Shown: positions 23,968 through 33,761, numbered from the stretch's first letter. The stretch is DNA of 64,000 nt from Chitinophaga ginsengisegetis (GCF_900168065.1 NZ_FUZZ01000002.1:806001-870000), one strand, 5' to 3'. Translations and numbers: made by a program. The notes: a model not told the origin generated them from the letters alone.

Positions 23968-23975
23968 TAATTTTG
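23968..23975 (+). promoter_or_regulatory. -7 promoter box of gatC
   Basis: TAATTTTG is a perfect TAnnTTTG match, about 54 bp upstream of the gatC ATG. Confidence 0.45.
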
Positions 23976-24029
23976 AGATACTATCATATTTACCATTTAT
24001 ATTTCATTATCTTTTGATTTAATTTGATT

Positions 24030-24320
24030 ATGGAAGTGAACGACGTACTGGTGCAGCAACTGGCCGATCTGGCCAGGTTGGAATTCAACGACCAGGAGAA
24101 GATTGAAATACGCGGCGACCTCCAGAGGATGATCACCTTTGTGGAGAAACTCAATGAACTGGATACCACCGATGTGAAGCCATTACTTCACCTGACAGAT
24201 GATTATAATGTTTTCAGGGAAGATAAGGTTATACCGGTGATCACCCGTGAAGAGGCCCTGAAAAACGCACCTTCCGCTACTGAGGAATACTTTAAAGTGC
24301 CGAAAATAATAAAGAAATAA
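24030..24320 (+). CDS. gatC: Asp-tRNA(Asn)/Glu-tRNA(Gln) amidotransferase subunit C
   Basis: Small 96-aa subunit that stabilises GatA in the transamidosome, which converts misacylated Glu-tRNA(Gln) or Asp-tRNA(Asn). The family signature is clear: [21 protein letters not shown], then [19 protein letters not shown] and VFREDKV near the end. A TTG two codons upstream is in frame but ATG at 24030 is preferred. It is followed after 5 bp by the ABC ATPase gene. Confidence 0.94.
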   Translation: MEVNDVLVQQLADLARLEFNDQEKIEIRGDLQRMITFVEKLNELDTTDVKPLLHLTDDYNVFREDKVIPVITREEALKNAPSATEEYFKVPKIIKK

Positions 24321-24325
24321 CCCAC

Positions 24326-25027
24326 ATGGAAAAGTCCGTCATACACCTGGAAGGAATCAGGAAAAGTTATTTTCTCGGTAAAAATGAATTACCGGTGCTC
24401 AAAGGCGTATCGCTGGACATTTTCAAGAATGAATATGTAGCGCTCATGGGCCCCTCCGGCTCCGGGAAGTCTACCCTGATGAACATCCTCGGATGCCTGG
24501 ATACCCCCACCGCGGGAAGGTATGTCCTCAGCGGACATGATGTAAGCAAAATGGAAGACAACGACCTCGCCATTGTACGTGGCAAGGAAATCGGCTTTGT
24601 ATTCCAGCAATTCAACCTCATGCCCCGCCTCACCGCCCTGGAAAATGTGGCCATCCCACTGATCTACGCCGGCGTCAACAGAAAGGACAGAGAAGAAAGA
24701 GCCATCGCCATGCTGAAAAAAGTAGGTCTTGGCGACCGCTATAAACATAAGCCCAATGAGCTGTCCGGCGGACAATGCCAGCGCGTTGCCATCGCCCGCG
24801 CACTCGTTAATAACCCGTCGCTTATCCTCGCGGATGAACCCACCGGTAACCTCGACTCAAAAACGTCTGTGGAAATCATGGAAATCTTCGGTACCATCCA
24901 CGCCTCCGGCAACACCGTAGTGCTGGTAACACACGAAGAAGATATCGCCGATCACGCCCGCCGCGTGATACGCCTGCGCGATGGCGTCATTGAATCCGAC
25001 CGCGTCAACGAAAAAGTACACGCATAA
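24326..25027 (+). CDS. ABC transporter ATP-binding protein (LolD/MacB type)
   Basis: A 233-aa ATPase. Walker [14 protein letters not shown]-loop [11 protein letters not shown], signature [15 protein letters not shown], Walker [14 protein letters not shown] and the switch His in VTHEED are all intact. The subfamily (LolD/MacB/FtsE) pairs with FtsX-like permeases for lipoprotein release or efflux. No permease is next to it; a LolC/E-like permease is encoded at 41.2-42.5 kb. It is co-transcribed with gatC. Confidence 0.92.
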   Translation: MEKSVIHLEGIRKSYFLGKNELPVLKGVSLDIFKNEYVALMGPSGSGKSTLMNILGCLDTPTAGRYVLSGHDVSKMEDNDLAIVRGKEIGFVFQQFNLMPRLTALENVAIPLIYAGVNRKDREERAIAMLKKVGLGDRYKHKPNELSGGQCQRVAIARALVNNPSLILADEPTGNLDSKTSVEIMEIFGTIHASGNTVVLVTHEEDIADHARRVIRLRDGVIESDRVNEKVHA

Positions 25028-25044
25028 AATATTTCAATACAATG

Positions 25045-25084
25045 AAACGGCGTTACAGGAACCTTTCCCGTAACGCCGTTTTGC
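25045..25084 (+). terminator. terminator after the gatC-ABC ATPase operon
   Basis: A perfect 12-bp stem (25045-25056 with 25070-25081) followed by TTTT. It separates this operon from the cobalamin adenosyltransferase gene. Confidence 0.75.
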
Positions 25085-25114
25085 GTAATTTGCAACTGAT
25101 CAACACCAACACCC

Positions 25115-25675
25115 ATGTCTTTCAAAATATATACTAAAACAGGCGACAAAGGCAAAACATCCCTTATCGGCGGCACCAAAGTGCCCAAAAGCGATGTCCG
25201 CATTGATGCCTATGGCACCGTGGATGAACTCAACTCCTACATCGGCCTGGTAAACGACTACATCGCAGATCCGGACACCAAAAACCTCCTCCGCGAAATA
25301 CAGGACCGCCTCTTTACCATCGGCGCCGCACTGGCCTGCGACCCCGACAAAGAAACCAAACTGAAAATACCTGACCTCCACGAAGCAGATATCACCCTCC
25401 TGGAAAAAAGTATCGACCAGATGAATGAAGAACTCCCTGAGATGAAATCATTCATCCTCCCTGGCGGACATGTAGCGGTATCTACCTGCCACATCGCCCG
25501 CTGCGTATGCCGCCGCACAGAACGCCTCTGCGTAGGCATGCAGGAACACGACCTGTTCATCGAACCACTGGTACTGAAATATATTAACCGCCTCAGCGAT
25601 TATCTCTTTGTACTGGCCCGCTGGACAGGACACAAGCTGGGCGCTGAAGAAATCCCCTGGAAACCCCGGGTATAG
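25115..25675 (+). CDS. cob(I)alamin adenosyltransferase (PduO/MMAB type)
   Basis: A 186-aa enzyme that transfers adenosyl from ATP to cob(I)alamin to make coenzyme B12. The N-terminal ATP site KIYTKTGDKGKTSLIGG, the block DAYGTVDELNSYIGL and the catalytic CRRTERLCVGM with its arginines are all visible. PduO-type enzymes are trimers. It is a stand-alone gene 21 bp upstream of riboflavin synthase; no cobalamin riboswitch was seen. Confidence 0.93.
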   Translation: MSFKIYTKTGDKGKTSLIGGTKVPKSDVRIDAYGTVDELNSYIGLVNDYIADPDTKNLLREIQDRLFTIGAALACDPDKETKLKIPDLHEADITLLEKSIDQMNEELPEMKSFILPGGHVAVSTCHIARCVCRRTERLCVGMQEHDLFIEPLVLKYINRLSDYLFVLARWTGHKLGAEEIPWKPRV

Positions 25676-25684
25676 AAAAATGCT

Positions 25685-25692
25685 TAAATTTG
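25685..25692 (+). promoter_or_regulatory. -7 promoter box abutting the riboflavin synthase start
   Basis: TAAATTTG matches TAnnTTTG and ends only 4 bp before the ATG. If used, the mRNA would be leaderless or nearly so. Confidence 0.5.
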
Positions 25693-25696
25693 CCGC

Positions 25697-26287
25697 ATGT
25701 TTACAGGAATCATAGAAACATTAGCAGAAGTAGTATCCACCAGGAAGGAAGGCGCTAACCTGGTGCTCACGATACAAACACCACTGGCAGCCGAGTTGAA
25801 GATAGACCAGAGCGTGTCGCATAACGGCGTTTGCTTAACCGTTACCGGCATCCGGGGCGATACCTACGAAACCGTAGCGGTAGACGAAACCCTGCAGAAA
25901 ACAAACCTCGGCCAGCTCACCCCCACACAATTTGTGAACCTCGAAAGAGCAATGGTGTTCAACGGCCGCATCGATGGCCACCTGGTACAAGGCCATGTGG
26001 ATAGCGTGGGAGAATGCCTCTCCTGCGAGGAACAGGACGGCAGCTGGTTATACCGCTTCCGCTACCCTACCGAATTCGCCGCGCTGATTGTGGAAAAAGG
26101 AAGTATTTGTCTTAATGGTATCAGTCTCACCGTGTTCAATGTAACCAACGATGAGTTCTCCGTTGCCATTATTCCATACACCTACGAATTTACCAACATA
26201 TCCAACATAAAAGCCGGCAGCCTGGTAAACCTGGAATTCGATATTCTCGGCAAATATGTAGCCAGGCAAATGGCGGTAAGAGATTAA
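25697..26287 (+). CDS. ribE: riboflavin synthase alpha subunit
   Basis: Dismutates two 6,7-dimethyl-8-ribityllumazine molecules to riboflavin. The 196-aa protein has two lumazine-binding repeats: MFTGIIETLAEV with SVSHNGVCLTVT, and NGRIDGHLVQGHVDSVG with GSICLNGISLTVF. Length is normal. It is isolated from other rib genes and has no FMN riboswitch; a -7 box 4 bp before the ATG suggests a leaderless transcript. Confidence 0.95.
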   Translation: MFTGIIETLAEVVSTRKEGANLVLTIQTPLAAELKIDQSVSHNGVCLTVTGIRGDTYETVAVDETLQKTNLGQLTPTQFVNLERAMVFNGRIDGHLVQGHVDSVGECLSCEEQDGSWLYRFRYPTEFAALIVEKGSICLNGISLTVFNVTNDEFSVAIIPYTYEFTNISNIKAGSLVNLEFDILGKYVARQMAVRD

Positions 26288-26326
26288 CAGCCGGTGGCCC
26301 ACCGGTGCTAAAACATTCCAAACCGC

Positions 26327-27016
26327 ATGCTGAAATATCTCCTGCTTTGCACCATACTTTCTATCACCCTGCCGGCAAATGCCCGGCAGCCAAAAGTGGC
26401 GCGCATAGCAGCCTTTTATGATGCCGATGCCGTCACAGAATTATACAACACCGCACCCCTGGGCATCCGGATTATTTATACCGATAGCTCCACCCAGCAA
26501 ACCACCGGCCTCCTCGAAGGAAACCTCCGCTGGAACAAATTAACCGTTACCAGCAACAACGGGCAAGTACAAAACGGTGTACTCCGTTTTAACAGGGAAC
26601 AACTGGTAAAAGATAATTACCGTATAACCCTTACCGTTACTACACCCGACAACGCTACCCATCAAACCTCCCTGCAACTCCCGGCCATCACGGGTATCCG
26701 GTTCAATCATTACGCCGACAGCATAAAACGCGATATCCGTTTTTACCTGAATATAGAAGGGAAATTCAGCAGCGGGAAAGTATTTCCGTTGGATACCAAC
26801 GCCATCAGGTTCGCCACCTCCGCAGGAAAAATAATAGGACAGGATTTATTACTCCCTAAAAATGATACATTAAAATCGGTAACCGTGGAAGCCTGGTATA
26901 AACACAACGACCGCCTCTACCTGCGATCGGTTATACCCGTGAAACAAGCGCCGGACGCCGATTCGCTCATTATAAAAAATACAGACGACCTGTTTAAAAA
27001 GAAGAGAAGACACTAA
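26327..27016 (+). CDS. secreted protein of unknown function
   Basis: A 229-aa protein with a signal peptide (LLLCTILSITLPANA, cleavage near 19) and a mostly beta-strand chain. No family was recognised. A charged tail DDLFKKKRRH ends the protein exactly one base before the stop of the convergent DUF58 gene. It lies 39 bp downstream of ribE and may be co-transcribed, though a small CCGGTGG/CCACCGG palindrome intervenes. Confidence 0.7.
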   Translation: MLKYLLLCTILSITLPANARQPKVARIAAFYDADAVTELYNTAPLGIRIIYTDSSTQQTTGLLEGNLRWNKLTVTSNNGQVQNGVLRFNREQLVKDNYRITLTVTTPDNATHQTSLQLPAITGIRFNHYADSIKRDIRFYLNIEGKFSSGKVFPLDTNAIRFATSAGKIIGQDLLLPKNDTLKSVTVEAWYKHNDRLYLRSVIPVKQAPDADSLIIKNTDDLFKKKRRH

Positions 27017-28369
27017 CTAGATCAACATACGCGATTTCAACTCCAGGTATTTATTCACCACGTTCAATGTCAGCTGCTCCGGAGGACTCAGCAACGACAT
27101 AATACCATATTTCGCCAGCTCCTTTACAATCAGTTTCTTATCATATGCAAACTTCTGCGCAATAGTTTGCTTGTAAATCCCTTCCACATCCTGCACCGTT
27201 TGCTCTGTAACCCGCTTCAGTTCTGTATTCTCAAAGAATACCACCAGCACCAAATGGTAGCGTGCCAAACGCCGCAGAAAAGGCAGCTGCCGGTGCAAAC
27301 TGGACATCGACTCAAAATTTGTATAGATCATCAGCAGTGACCGGGTAGATAAACTGCTGCGCAACTGCACACTCAACGCCTCGTAATCACTTTCCTGCCA
27401 CAGCGTTTCCTGTGCATACAATGTTTCCAGGATCTTATTTACCTGCACTTTTTTATTGCTGGCAGGCAGTACCTCCACTTTATTTTCGGTGAAAGTAACC
27501 AGCCCCGCCTTATCGCCTTTATCCACCGCCACATTGCTGAACACCAGCGATGCATTGATTGCGTAATCCAACAGTGACAATCCATTGAAAGGCATCTTCA
27601 TATTACGGCCTTTGTCAATGATGGAATACACCTGCTGCGATCTTTCTTCCACATAATTATTGATCATCAGGTTACCGCTGCGCGCAGTAGCTTTCCAGTT
27701 AAGCATACGCACATCGTCGCCTTTTGTATAGGGCTTGATGTGATCAAACTCCATGCTATGGCCAATTACCCGGCGCTTGTGAACACCCAGCTCATTCAGC
27801 CGGTTCATATAGGAATACAACGCATAGTGTCGTAGCTGGTGATAACTGGGATACACGCTGATGGTTTGTTCATTATCAAAAATAAACCGGCGGCTCACAA
27901 TACCCAATGCGCTTTTAACAAATACATTACTATAGCCAAAGTTATATAACCCTCTTTCCAGTGGGCGCAACACATAGCGGAAACTATGCGAGCCTCCTGC
28001 AGATACTTTTGCTTTTAATAAAAAGTCGCGTTTCTGGAACTGAAGAGGCAATTCATCTATTACAGATACAAATACCGGAAACGGGTACCGGCTTTGAAAA
28101 TCCAGCAACACCTCGTTATCATCCCCGTTGCTGAAACGGTTACTGGTTTTACGTTCCATCGATACAATAGTTGCCGGGCGCAGGATCAGCAGGATCATGT
28201 CCAGCAGTACAACACCCACCAGCACAATAAACGCAATAACAGCAATATTGAAAATACGCGGAATAAAAAACGAGATGATAAATAACAGGATATTCCCTCC
28301 CAGCAGGAAGTAAAGCCTGTTGGTAAAAAAGAGTATCTGGAATAAATTATTCTTTACAGTGGCTGACAT
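27017..28369 (-). CDS. DUF58 domain protein
   Basis: A 450-aa membrane-anchored protein. Two N-terminal membrane segments (about 15-60) precede a DUF58/VWA-like domain with the signature FDHIKPYTKGDDVRMLNWKATARSGNLMIN. DUF58 proteins are encoded with MoxR ATPases and are thought to act in envelope assembly or metal-centre chaperoning. It follows moxR by 23 bp and is last in the operon. Confidence 0.9.
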   Translation of the reverse strand: MSATVKNNLFQILFFTNRLYFLLGGNILLFIISFFIPRIFNIAVIAFIVLVGVVLLDMILLILRPATIVSMERKTSNRFSNGDDNEVLLDFQSRYPFPVFVSVIDELPLQFQKRDFLLKAKVSAGGSHSFRYVLRPLERGLYNFGYSNVFVKSALGIVSRRFIFDNEQTISVYPSYHQLRHYALYSYMNRLNELGVHKRRVIGHSMEFDHIKPYTKGDDVRMLNWKATARSGNLMINNYVEERSQQVYSIIDKGRNMKMPFNGLSLLDYAINASLVFSNVAVDKGDKAGLVTFTENKVEVLPASNKKVQVNKILETLYAQETLWQESDYEALSVQLRSSLSTRSLLMIYTNFESMSSLHRQLPFLRRLARYHLVLVVFFENTELKRVTEQTVQDVEGIYKQTIAQKFAYDKKLIVKELAKYGIMSLLSPPEQLTLNVVNKYLELKSRMLI

Positions 28370-28392
28370 ACTAATATCTTCTTGGGAGATGA

Positions 28393-29373
28393 TTATCTCG
28401 GTACCTCTATCGTTTTTACGATCTGTGCAATCACGTCATCTGTTTTGATGCCTTCCATTTCTTTTTCCGGCGTCAGCATAATACGATGGCGCAATACGTG
28501 CGGTACCATTTCCACTACATCGTCTGGAATCACAAAATCGCGGTTCTTCATAGCAGCGGATGCCTTTGCACAGTTCATAACGGCAATGGATGCACGCGGT
28601 GATGCGCCGAGGTACAGCGAGGAATTCATGCGTGTTTCATTGATGATAGACGCGATGTAGTGAAACAGTTTTTCATCTACTACTACCTGCCGTACCAGGT
28701 TCTGGAATTCGATAATCTGCGTGGTAGTGACTACCTTGCTGATCATTTTTGTAAGATCCGTTTCCCCGTTGAAATGATGGATGCTGCGTAATACTGCTAC
28801 TTCCTCTTCCAGGTTAGGATACCTTACTTCTATCTTAAACAGGAACCTGTCCAGCTGCGCTTCCGGCAACCGGTAAGTACCTTCCTGCTCAATCGGGTTT
28901 TGTGTGGCGATCACCATAAAAGGCCGGTCCAGCGACCAGGTGGTACCGTCGTTCGTGATCTGTCTTTCTTCCATTACTTCAAACAATGCCGACTGCGTTT
29001 TGGCCGGGGCACGGTTTATTTCATCGATCAGTACGAGGTTACTGAAAACGGGTCCTTTCTTGTATTCAAACTCCCTTGTTTGCGGGTTAAAAACGGAAGT
29101 GCCCAATACATCCGCCGGCATCAGGTCGGGTGTAAACTGGATACGGCTGAAGTCCGCATCCACACACTGCGCCAGCAATTTTGCGGTGAGTGTTTTTGCA
29201 ACGCCGGGAACACCTTCAATCAGCACATGGCCCTGTGTAAGCAAACCTGCTATCAGCAGGTCCACCATCTGATGCTGTCCTACAATTACTTTACCGATCT
29301 GCTCCCTGATGGCTTCCACACCTTCATGCAAGGCAGAAAAATCAGTCCTGGGTTGAAATGTATTGGTATCCAT
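28393..29373 (-). CDS. MoxR-family AAA+ ATPase
   Basis: A 326-aa AAA+ chaperone-like ATPase. Walker A is the MoxR-type [15 protein letters not shown], Walker [17 protein letters not shown], with sensor motif [22 protein letters not shown]. MoxR ATPases are believed to remodel partner VWA/DUF58 proteins. Its start overlaps the stop of the DUF4350 gene by one base. Confidence 0.94.
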   Translation of the reverse strand: MDTNTFQPRTDFSALHEGVEAIREQIGKVIVGQHQMVDLLIAGLLTQGHVLIEGVPGVAKTLTAKLLAQCVDADFSRIQFTPDLMPADVLGTSVFNPQTREFEYKKGPVFSNLVLIDEINRAPAKTQSALFEVMEERQITNDGTTWSLDRPFMVIATQNPIEQEGTYRLPEAQLDRFLFKIEVRYPNLEEEVAVLRSIHHFNGETDLTKMISKVVTTTQIIEFQNLVRQVVVDEKLFHYIASIINETRMNSSLYLGASPRASIAVMNCAKASAAMKNRDFVIPDDVVEMVPHVLRHRIMLTPEKEMEGIKTDDVIAQIVKTIEVPR

Positions 29374-30602
29374 TATTTATTCGTGTTTATATAAAATTGT
29401 TGAATGCGGTTATAAAAATCTTTCAGATCATCATCACTGATATTTTCTTCCAGCTGGATATGATGCACCATCTGTAACAACGCCCTTATTTCCCCTTCCG
29501 GCACCAGCGACTTACGCGCCAGCGATGCAATGAATTCATCATTCAGTACATTGGTATTGAGGTAATAACGGGAACGTATATACTCCATAAAATGAATGAT
29601 CATTTTATGCGCCAGGTTATAGTTGTTATGTTGCTGATAATACAGCTGCCCGATGGCATCCACAAACTCCAGCGAAGTATTGGTCACCGGTGGTTTATCG
29701 GGAATGATCCGCTGCCGGCGCTTGCTTTCAAACACCACGTAAAGCAGCGTCAATACCACCGCCAACCACAATGCCCAGCGCATGGAGGCATACCGCATCA
29801 GCACCTGCCACTCACTGAAATCACCTGATTGCGCGCTATGCTGACTGTTATAAAAATCATCCCAGTATACATTACCCGCGTCGTTGATCAGGTACGACAT
29901 CTGTGTTTCCAGCGCCTTCACGTTTTGTTTGTGCAGCAGAAAATAATTCGTAAATGTATATGGATTCAGCAGGAGGTAAATGAAACCGCTGCGGTATTCA
30001 ATACGGATAAAATTGGGCTTGTTTTTATAATTGTAGCCAAGTATGTTGGTGGTGTTACTATCTACCGCTGAAAAATAATTCCCGCTCACCATACCAGGAT
30101 AGCTGAAGGAAGTATCCATTGGAATGGTTTCATCGACATACCGCTGCACGATGCCTTCTTTTTTGGATTGCATGTTATTGCTTTCCACCGTTACAAACTT
30201 CAGGTGCTTTTCCAGCAAAGGGTCCGGTGTATTCATGGCAATAAACAGCTCATTTCCCCGCGACACATAATCCAGCATGGCGTCTATATCGCTTTCTGTA
30301 GTAAAGAGTTTGTCTGCTACCAGGATATATACGTTGTTCCTGAATTTCAGCTCACTGTCTTTATCAAAAGTGCGGGCAAATGGCTTGGTTACCACCTGTA
30401 CAGAATTCCTCATAAACAGCTGGGGCAGCATTTTAAAGGCAGCGTAGGCGCCTCCTGCTTTTTTATCCTTGCTGTAAAAAGAAGACTGTGTCATATCTGT
30501 GGATTGCTCATTCTTTTTATTGGCGAGGTTTCCACTCACCATTACCAGTACTACCAGCAGGAGCAAAACGAACAGGACGATATATAGAGGTTTGTTCTTC
30601 AC
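29373..30602 (-). CDS. DUF4350 domain membrane protein
   Basis: A 409-aa protein with an N-terminal membrane anchor ([17 protein letters not shown]), a DUF4350 region ([20 protein letters not shown] onward) and a second membrane segment near 280 ([15 protein letters not shown]). DUF4350 proteins are standard members of MoxR/DUF58 clusters. The start overlaps the upstream gene by 4 bp, consistent with translational coupling. Confidence 0.88.
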   Translation of the reverse strand: MKNKPLYIVLFVLLLLVVLVMVSGNLANKKNEQSTDMTQSSFYSKDKKAGGAYAAFKMLPQLFMRNSVQVVTKPFARTFDKDSELKFRNNVYILVADKLFTTESDIDAMLDYVSRGNELFIAMNTPDPLLEKHLKFVTVESNNMQSKKEGIVQRYVDETIPMDTSFSYPGMVSGNYFSAVDSNTTNILGYNYKNKPNFIRIEYRSGFIYLLLNPYTFTNYFLLHKQNVKALETQMSYLINDAGNVYWDDFYNSQHSAQSGDFSEWQVLMRYASMRWALWLAVVLTLLYVVFESKRRQRIIPDKPPVTNTSLEFVDAIGQLYYQQHNNYNLAHKMIIHFMEYIRSRYYLNTNVLNDEFIASLARKSLVPEGEIRALLQMVHHIQLEENISDDDLKDFYNRIQQFYINTNK

Positions 30603-31411
30603 GAAGCTTTTCCGATTGTGTTATTAAAATCCCTGAACTCCTGGTTAATATTCCTGAAATTTTCTTCACTCACCTCAAATCCGCCATACCAGATATATTC
30701 ATAATCCAACGTCAGCGTAGCAAATTTTTTATAGTAGGGAGAACTCCGCATGCTGCGCAGGTAATCGTTATTGGTTTTTTCTCTCCCGGGCACTATCAGT
30801 TCCCGTCCGGCCAGCTGAAACAGCGTGTACAGGTACCACCAACGGATGGCCTGTCTTGTTTCCCCGGCGGCTATCGCCGCTTTGATCTTCTCTTCATATT
30901 CCTGTGCGCTTTGCAGGTCTTCTTCGGGTACTTCTGTTAAACCTTCTATTAATTGTGGTTTACGGAAGAAGCTCATGCCATTGCTTTTCATAAACCAATA
31001 TACCAGGAAGCCCAAACCCGCCAGCAGCAATAGCATCACAATGATGCGAATAGCGCCGATCGATGAAAATAACGCCATTAAAAAACGCTGCATCCAGGTA
31101 TTGTCTTTGGGCGGTTCCGGTGGTATATCCCTGTATTGCAGTTTCTTGTTTTCTTTCAGCGATTTCACGAGCGAATCCGGCACCTCGCGCAAGTCAAATG
31201 GCGGGATTTCTGTTGCGTATTCATGTTCGCCTTCTGCACGCTCCTGGTCTACGGCGATGGTAGCGAAGCTGTCTTCCGTTATCCTTGCCTGCAGTAAACT
31301 GTCGTATTCTTCTTTGGTTTGAGCGGTGTTCTCATATTGCGCCATGCTTTGCATGGAACAGCAAAGCAGCAGTAACAGCAGGCCGTATTTAATCCGGAAA
31401 AAATTATTCAT
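30599..31411 (-). CDS. DUF4129-like membrane protein of the MoxR cluster
   Basis: A 270-aa protein: signal peptide (LLLLLLCCSMQSMAQ), an acidic periplasmic stretch, one transmembrane helix (about 118-140) and a cytoplasmic DUF4129-type tail (AIRWWYLYTLFQLAGRELIV; TLDYEYIWYGGFEVSEENF). Such proteins occur beside MoxR, DUF58 and DUF4350 genes. The stop overlaps the DUF4350 start; the upstream SpoIIM-like gene ends 1 bp before it. Confidence 0.83.
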   Translation of the reverse strand: MNNFFRIKYGLLLLLLCCSMQSMAQYENTAQTKEEYDSLLQARITEDSFATIAVDQERAEGEHEYATEIPPFDLREVPDSLVKSLKENKKLQYRDIPPEPPKDNTWMQRFLMALFSSIGAIRIIVMLLLLAGLGFLVYWFMKSNGMSFFRKPQLIEGLTEVPEEDLQSAQEYEEKIKAAIAAGETRQAIRWWYLYTLFQLAGRELIVPGREKTNNDYLRSMRSSPYYKKFATLTLDYEYIWYGGFEVSEENFRNINQEFRDFNNTIGKAS

Positions 31412-31412
31412 G

Positions 31413-32408
31413 TTACTGCTTTGAAAGGATAAATGGTGTTAATACTTTCCCTTCCGCACTCAATCGATATCCTTTTTTATGCAGGTAAATGGGATAGAAA
31501 ATAAAATAGCCCAGTATAAAAGCCAGTGATGCCAGGAGGATAAAAAGACTTACCGCCAGCGGCATTTCCGTATACCGGGTTACAAAGCTTTCCAGGAAAG
31601 CGGCTACAATGAATACAGGAATGAGGGTTACCATGATTTTGATACCGTCTTTGGCGCCTTTACGCAGGGAATCGATCCGTTTGCGTGTACCGGGAAAAAG
31701 AATACTTTTTCCCATGATAATGCCTGCACAGGCGGCAATCACAATACTGGATATTTCCAGCGTGCCATGTATCCAGATCACGAGGATAGATTTCCAGCCG
31801 AGCCCGTGCGAAAAGAAGATATACTGGAAAACGCCCAGCATCACGCCATTGCGCACCAGCAGATACAGTGAACCAACGCCCAGGAAAATACCTCCTATAT
31901 AACAATAGAAGGATACCATGATATTGTTGTAAGCGATGCGGAAAAACATCAGTATCGGGTTACCGTCTTTATACACACCGAAAGGATCTTTATTGGCAAT
32001 GTTCCGTTCCGTCATGTTTACATACTCATCGCCCAATACGCCGCGCACAAAGGTTTCATCATGTGCTGATGAAAACGCGCCGATAATACAGAACAATAAA
32101 AAGAAACAGAGCGTAAATAATAAGAGGCGGTGATGTTTACGGAACAACAGCGGTAGTTCGTATTTAAAAAACAACTGGAAACGTCCTACATCTTCTTTGC
32201 GGTTCTGGTAAATACGATGGTAGATACCTGCTGCCAGGCCGTTGATATAACGGGTTACTTTACTGAAGCTGTAAAAAGTTTTAGCGTAAGACAGATCATC
32301 TAGCAGTGATACAAATCTTTCCGCCATTTCATCAGGGTCATCTGTTGGTTCCTCCTGGTATTTTTTCCAGCGGGACAGATTTTTTTTGATAAACAGCGAT
32401 TCTCTCAT
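31413..32408 (-). CDS. stage II sporulation protein M (SpoIIM)-like membrane protein
   Basis: A 331-aa multi-pass protein of the SpoIIM superfamily, with a soluble N-terminus (MRESLFIKKNLSRWKKYQEE) and about five membrane segments, including the conserved WIHGTLEISSIVIAACAGI block. It is first in the five-gene MoxR operon. The bacterium shows no sporulation genes; SpoIIM homologues in non-sporulators are often found with RDD and MoxR proteins. Confidence 0.88.
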   Translation of the reverse strand: MRESLFIKKNLSRWKKYQEEPTDDPDEMAERFVSLLDDLSYAKTFYSFSKVTRYINGLAAGIYHRIYQNRKEDVGRFQLFFKYELPLLFRKHHRLLLFTLCFFLLFCIIGAFSSAHDETFVRGVLGDEYVNMTERNIANKDPFGVYKDGNPILMFFRIAYNNIMVSFYCYIGGIFLGVGSLYLLVRNGVMLGVFQYIFFSHGLGWKSILVIWIHGTLEISSIVIAACAGIIMGKSILFPGTRKRIDSLRKGAKDGIKIMVTLIPVFIVAAFLESFVTRYTEMPLAVSLFILLASLAFILGYFIFYPIYLHKKGYRLSAEGKVLTPFILSKQ

Positions 32409-32517
32409 AGTGAGTCCTTTCCCTTTTAAAAAACAGATATCACCTACAGTAATGGGTTACTAATGGGGGAATACCGGCAAACATACTAAATCGTTCAACA
32501 ATATATCAACAAATATG

Positions 32518-32525
32518 TAAATTTG
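32518..32525 (+). promoter_or_regulatory. -7 promoter box abutting the RDD gene start
   Basis: TAAATTTG ends 3 bp before the ATG at 32529, so the transcript is predicted to be leaderless. Confidence 0.5.
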
Positions 32526-32528
32526 AGT

Positions 32529-33269
32529 ATGGCAGATATAAAAATACCGACTTCTTTCAATATAGACCTGGAATTTGAATCAGCAGACATCATGAAAAGA
32601 TTCCTTGCCTGGCTCATTGATTTCGCCATCCGTTTTTTTTATTACCTGGTGGCGTATATGACCTTGAGCTCTTTTCGTATAGAAATGGAAGGGCATGTAG
32701 GCATCTACTTCTTCCTGGTACTGCTGCCCCTGTTGTTTTATTTCCCGGTGGCGGAAATTGGTATGAAAGGACAAACACCCGGCAAAAAAATGCTGCACCT
32801 GCAGGTGGTAAGTATGACGGGCAACCAGCCAAGTGTGAGTCAACACCTGATAAGATGGATATTCCGGATCATAGAAACGCCGCTGTATTTTTTCGCGCTG
32901 GTACCTGTGATTATCCCGGCAGTATCTATTGTGCGCACGCCTTATAACCAGCGGTTGGGCGACCTGGTAGCCGGCACCATCGTGATCAGCACCAAAAGAA
33001 AAGGCAGTATAGAAGAAACCATCTTCCGGGATCTTTCCCACAGCGATTACAAACCGCAGTTTCCACAGATCATGAAGCTGTCTGACAGGGATATGAACAA
33101 AGTGAAAGACCTGCTGGACCGCGCGCTGAAGGCGAAAGATGAAGACCTCGCAGCCCGTGTGGCGATGCGGGTAAGAGAGGTACTGCATATTGAAACCGAA
33201 ATGCCTAATACACATTTCCTTGAAACGGTGCTGAACGACTATAATTACTACACTACTAAAGAACATTAA
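32529..33269 (+). CDS. RDD family membrane protein
   Basis: A 246-aa protein with the RDD hallmarks: FLAWLIDFAIRFFYY (Arg/Asp near the first helix) and KGQTPGKKMLHLQVVS, then NQRLGDLVAGTIVI. Three membrane helices occupy about 25-150; the C-terminal 90 residues are soluble (MNKVKDLLDRALKAKDEDLA). It is divergent from the SpoIIM-headed operon, an association repeatedly seen for RDD proteins and suggestive of a shared membrane complex. Confidence 0.9.
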   Translation: MADIKIPTSFNIDLEFESADIMKRFLAWLIDFAIRFFYYLVAYMTLSSFRIEMEGHVGIYFFLVLLPLLFYFPVAEIGMKGQTPGKKMLHLQVVSMTGNQPSVSQHLIRWIFRIIETPLYFFALVPVIIPAVSIVRTPYNQRLGDLVAGTIVISTKRKGSIEETIFRDLSHSDYKPQFPQIMKLSDRDMNKVKDLLDRALKAKDEDLAARVAMRVREVLHIETEMPNTHFLETVLNDYNYYTTKEH

Positions 33270-33304
33270 AAAAGGCGGCTGAGATAATCAGCCGCCTTTT
33301 TCTT
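33268..33304. terminator. bidirectional terminator between RDD and DUF5684 genes
   Basis: A perfect 12-bp stem (33271-33282 with 33288-33299), A-rich on the left and T-rich on the right, so it can act for both convergent genes. Confidence 0.85.
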
Positions 33305-33317
33305 ACAGTTATTTTGA

Positions 33318-33761
33318 TCAGGCCGTTTTTCCTATCGAATTCAGATCTTCATTTACATTATTAAAACGGGTGGGATCGCCTGCCGGTCCTTTGTACACAA
33401 TGGTACGGTCAAATGCCAGGATAGGATAAAATACGATACCGAGCAATATCAGCCCTACCGTAAATCCTTCTGTTTTACCAAAGCTTTTGCTGAGCAGGTT
33501 GGTTGCCCAGATACCCCAGATGATTCCCACATAAGGAATACACATCAGGATTACCCAATACCAGGGTTTGCCAATAATCTGGGTGAGGACATAAACGTTG
33601 TAGATAGGGATAATCGCTTTCCAGCCTTCCTGGCCGGCTTTCTCGAATATCTTCCACAAACAGATGATAAAGAAGACAGCAACCGCTAAACAGAAGATGA
33701 TAAAACCAGTACCGAATATGGCGCTAAAAACGCTGCCGCCTTCATAAGTGGTTGTTTCCAT
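33318..33761 (-). CDS. DUF5684 membrane protein
   Basis: A 147-aa protein with about four membrane segments (residues 15-37, 65-90, 100-117). The motif KAGQEGWKAIIPIYNVYVLTQI with KPWYWVILMCIPYVGIIWG is characteristic of DUF5684/signal peptidase-associated small membrane proteins. Function is unknown. Confidence 0.8.
   Translation of the reverse strand: METTTYEGGSVFSAIFGTGFIIFCLAVAVFFIICLWKIFEKAGQEGWKAIIPIYNVYVLTQIIGKPWYWVILMCIPYVGIIWGIWATNLLSKSFGKTEGFTVGLILLGIVFYPILAFDRTIVYKGPAGDPTRFNNVNEDLNSIGKTA

Noticed and set aside
25600-25697. FMN riboswitch upstream of riboflavin synthase
   Set aside because: The region is the end of the adenosyltransferase gene, and the promoter box is 4 bp from the start codon, leaving no room for an aptamer.
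26290-26306. CCGGTGG-C-CCACCGG palindrome after ribE as a terminator
   Set aside because: The loop would be a single base and no T tract follows; probably chance or a weak pausing site.
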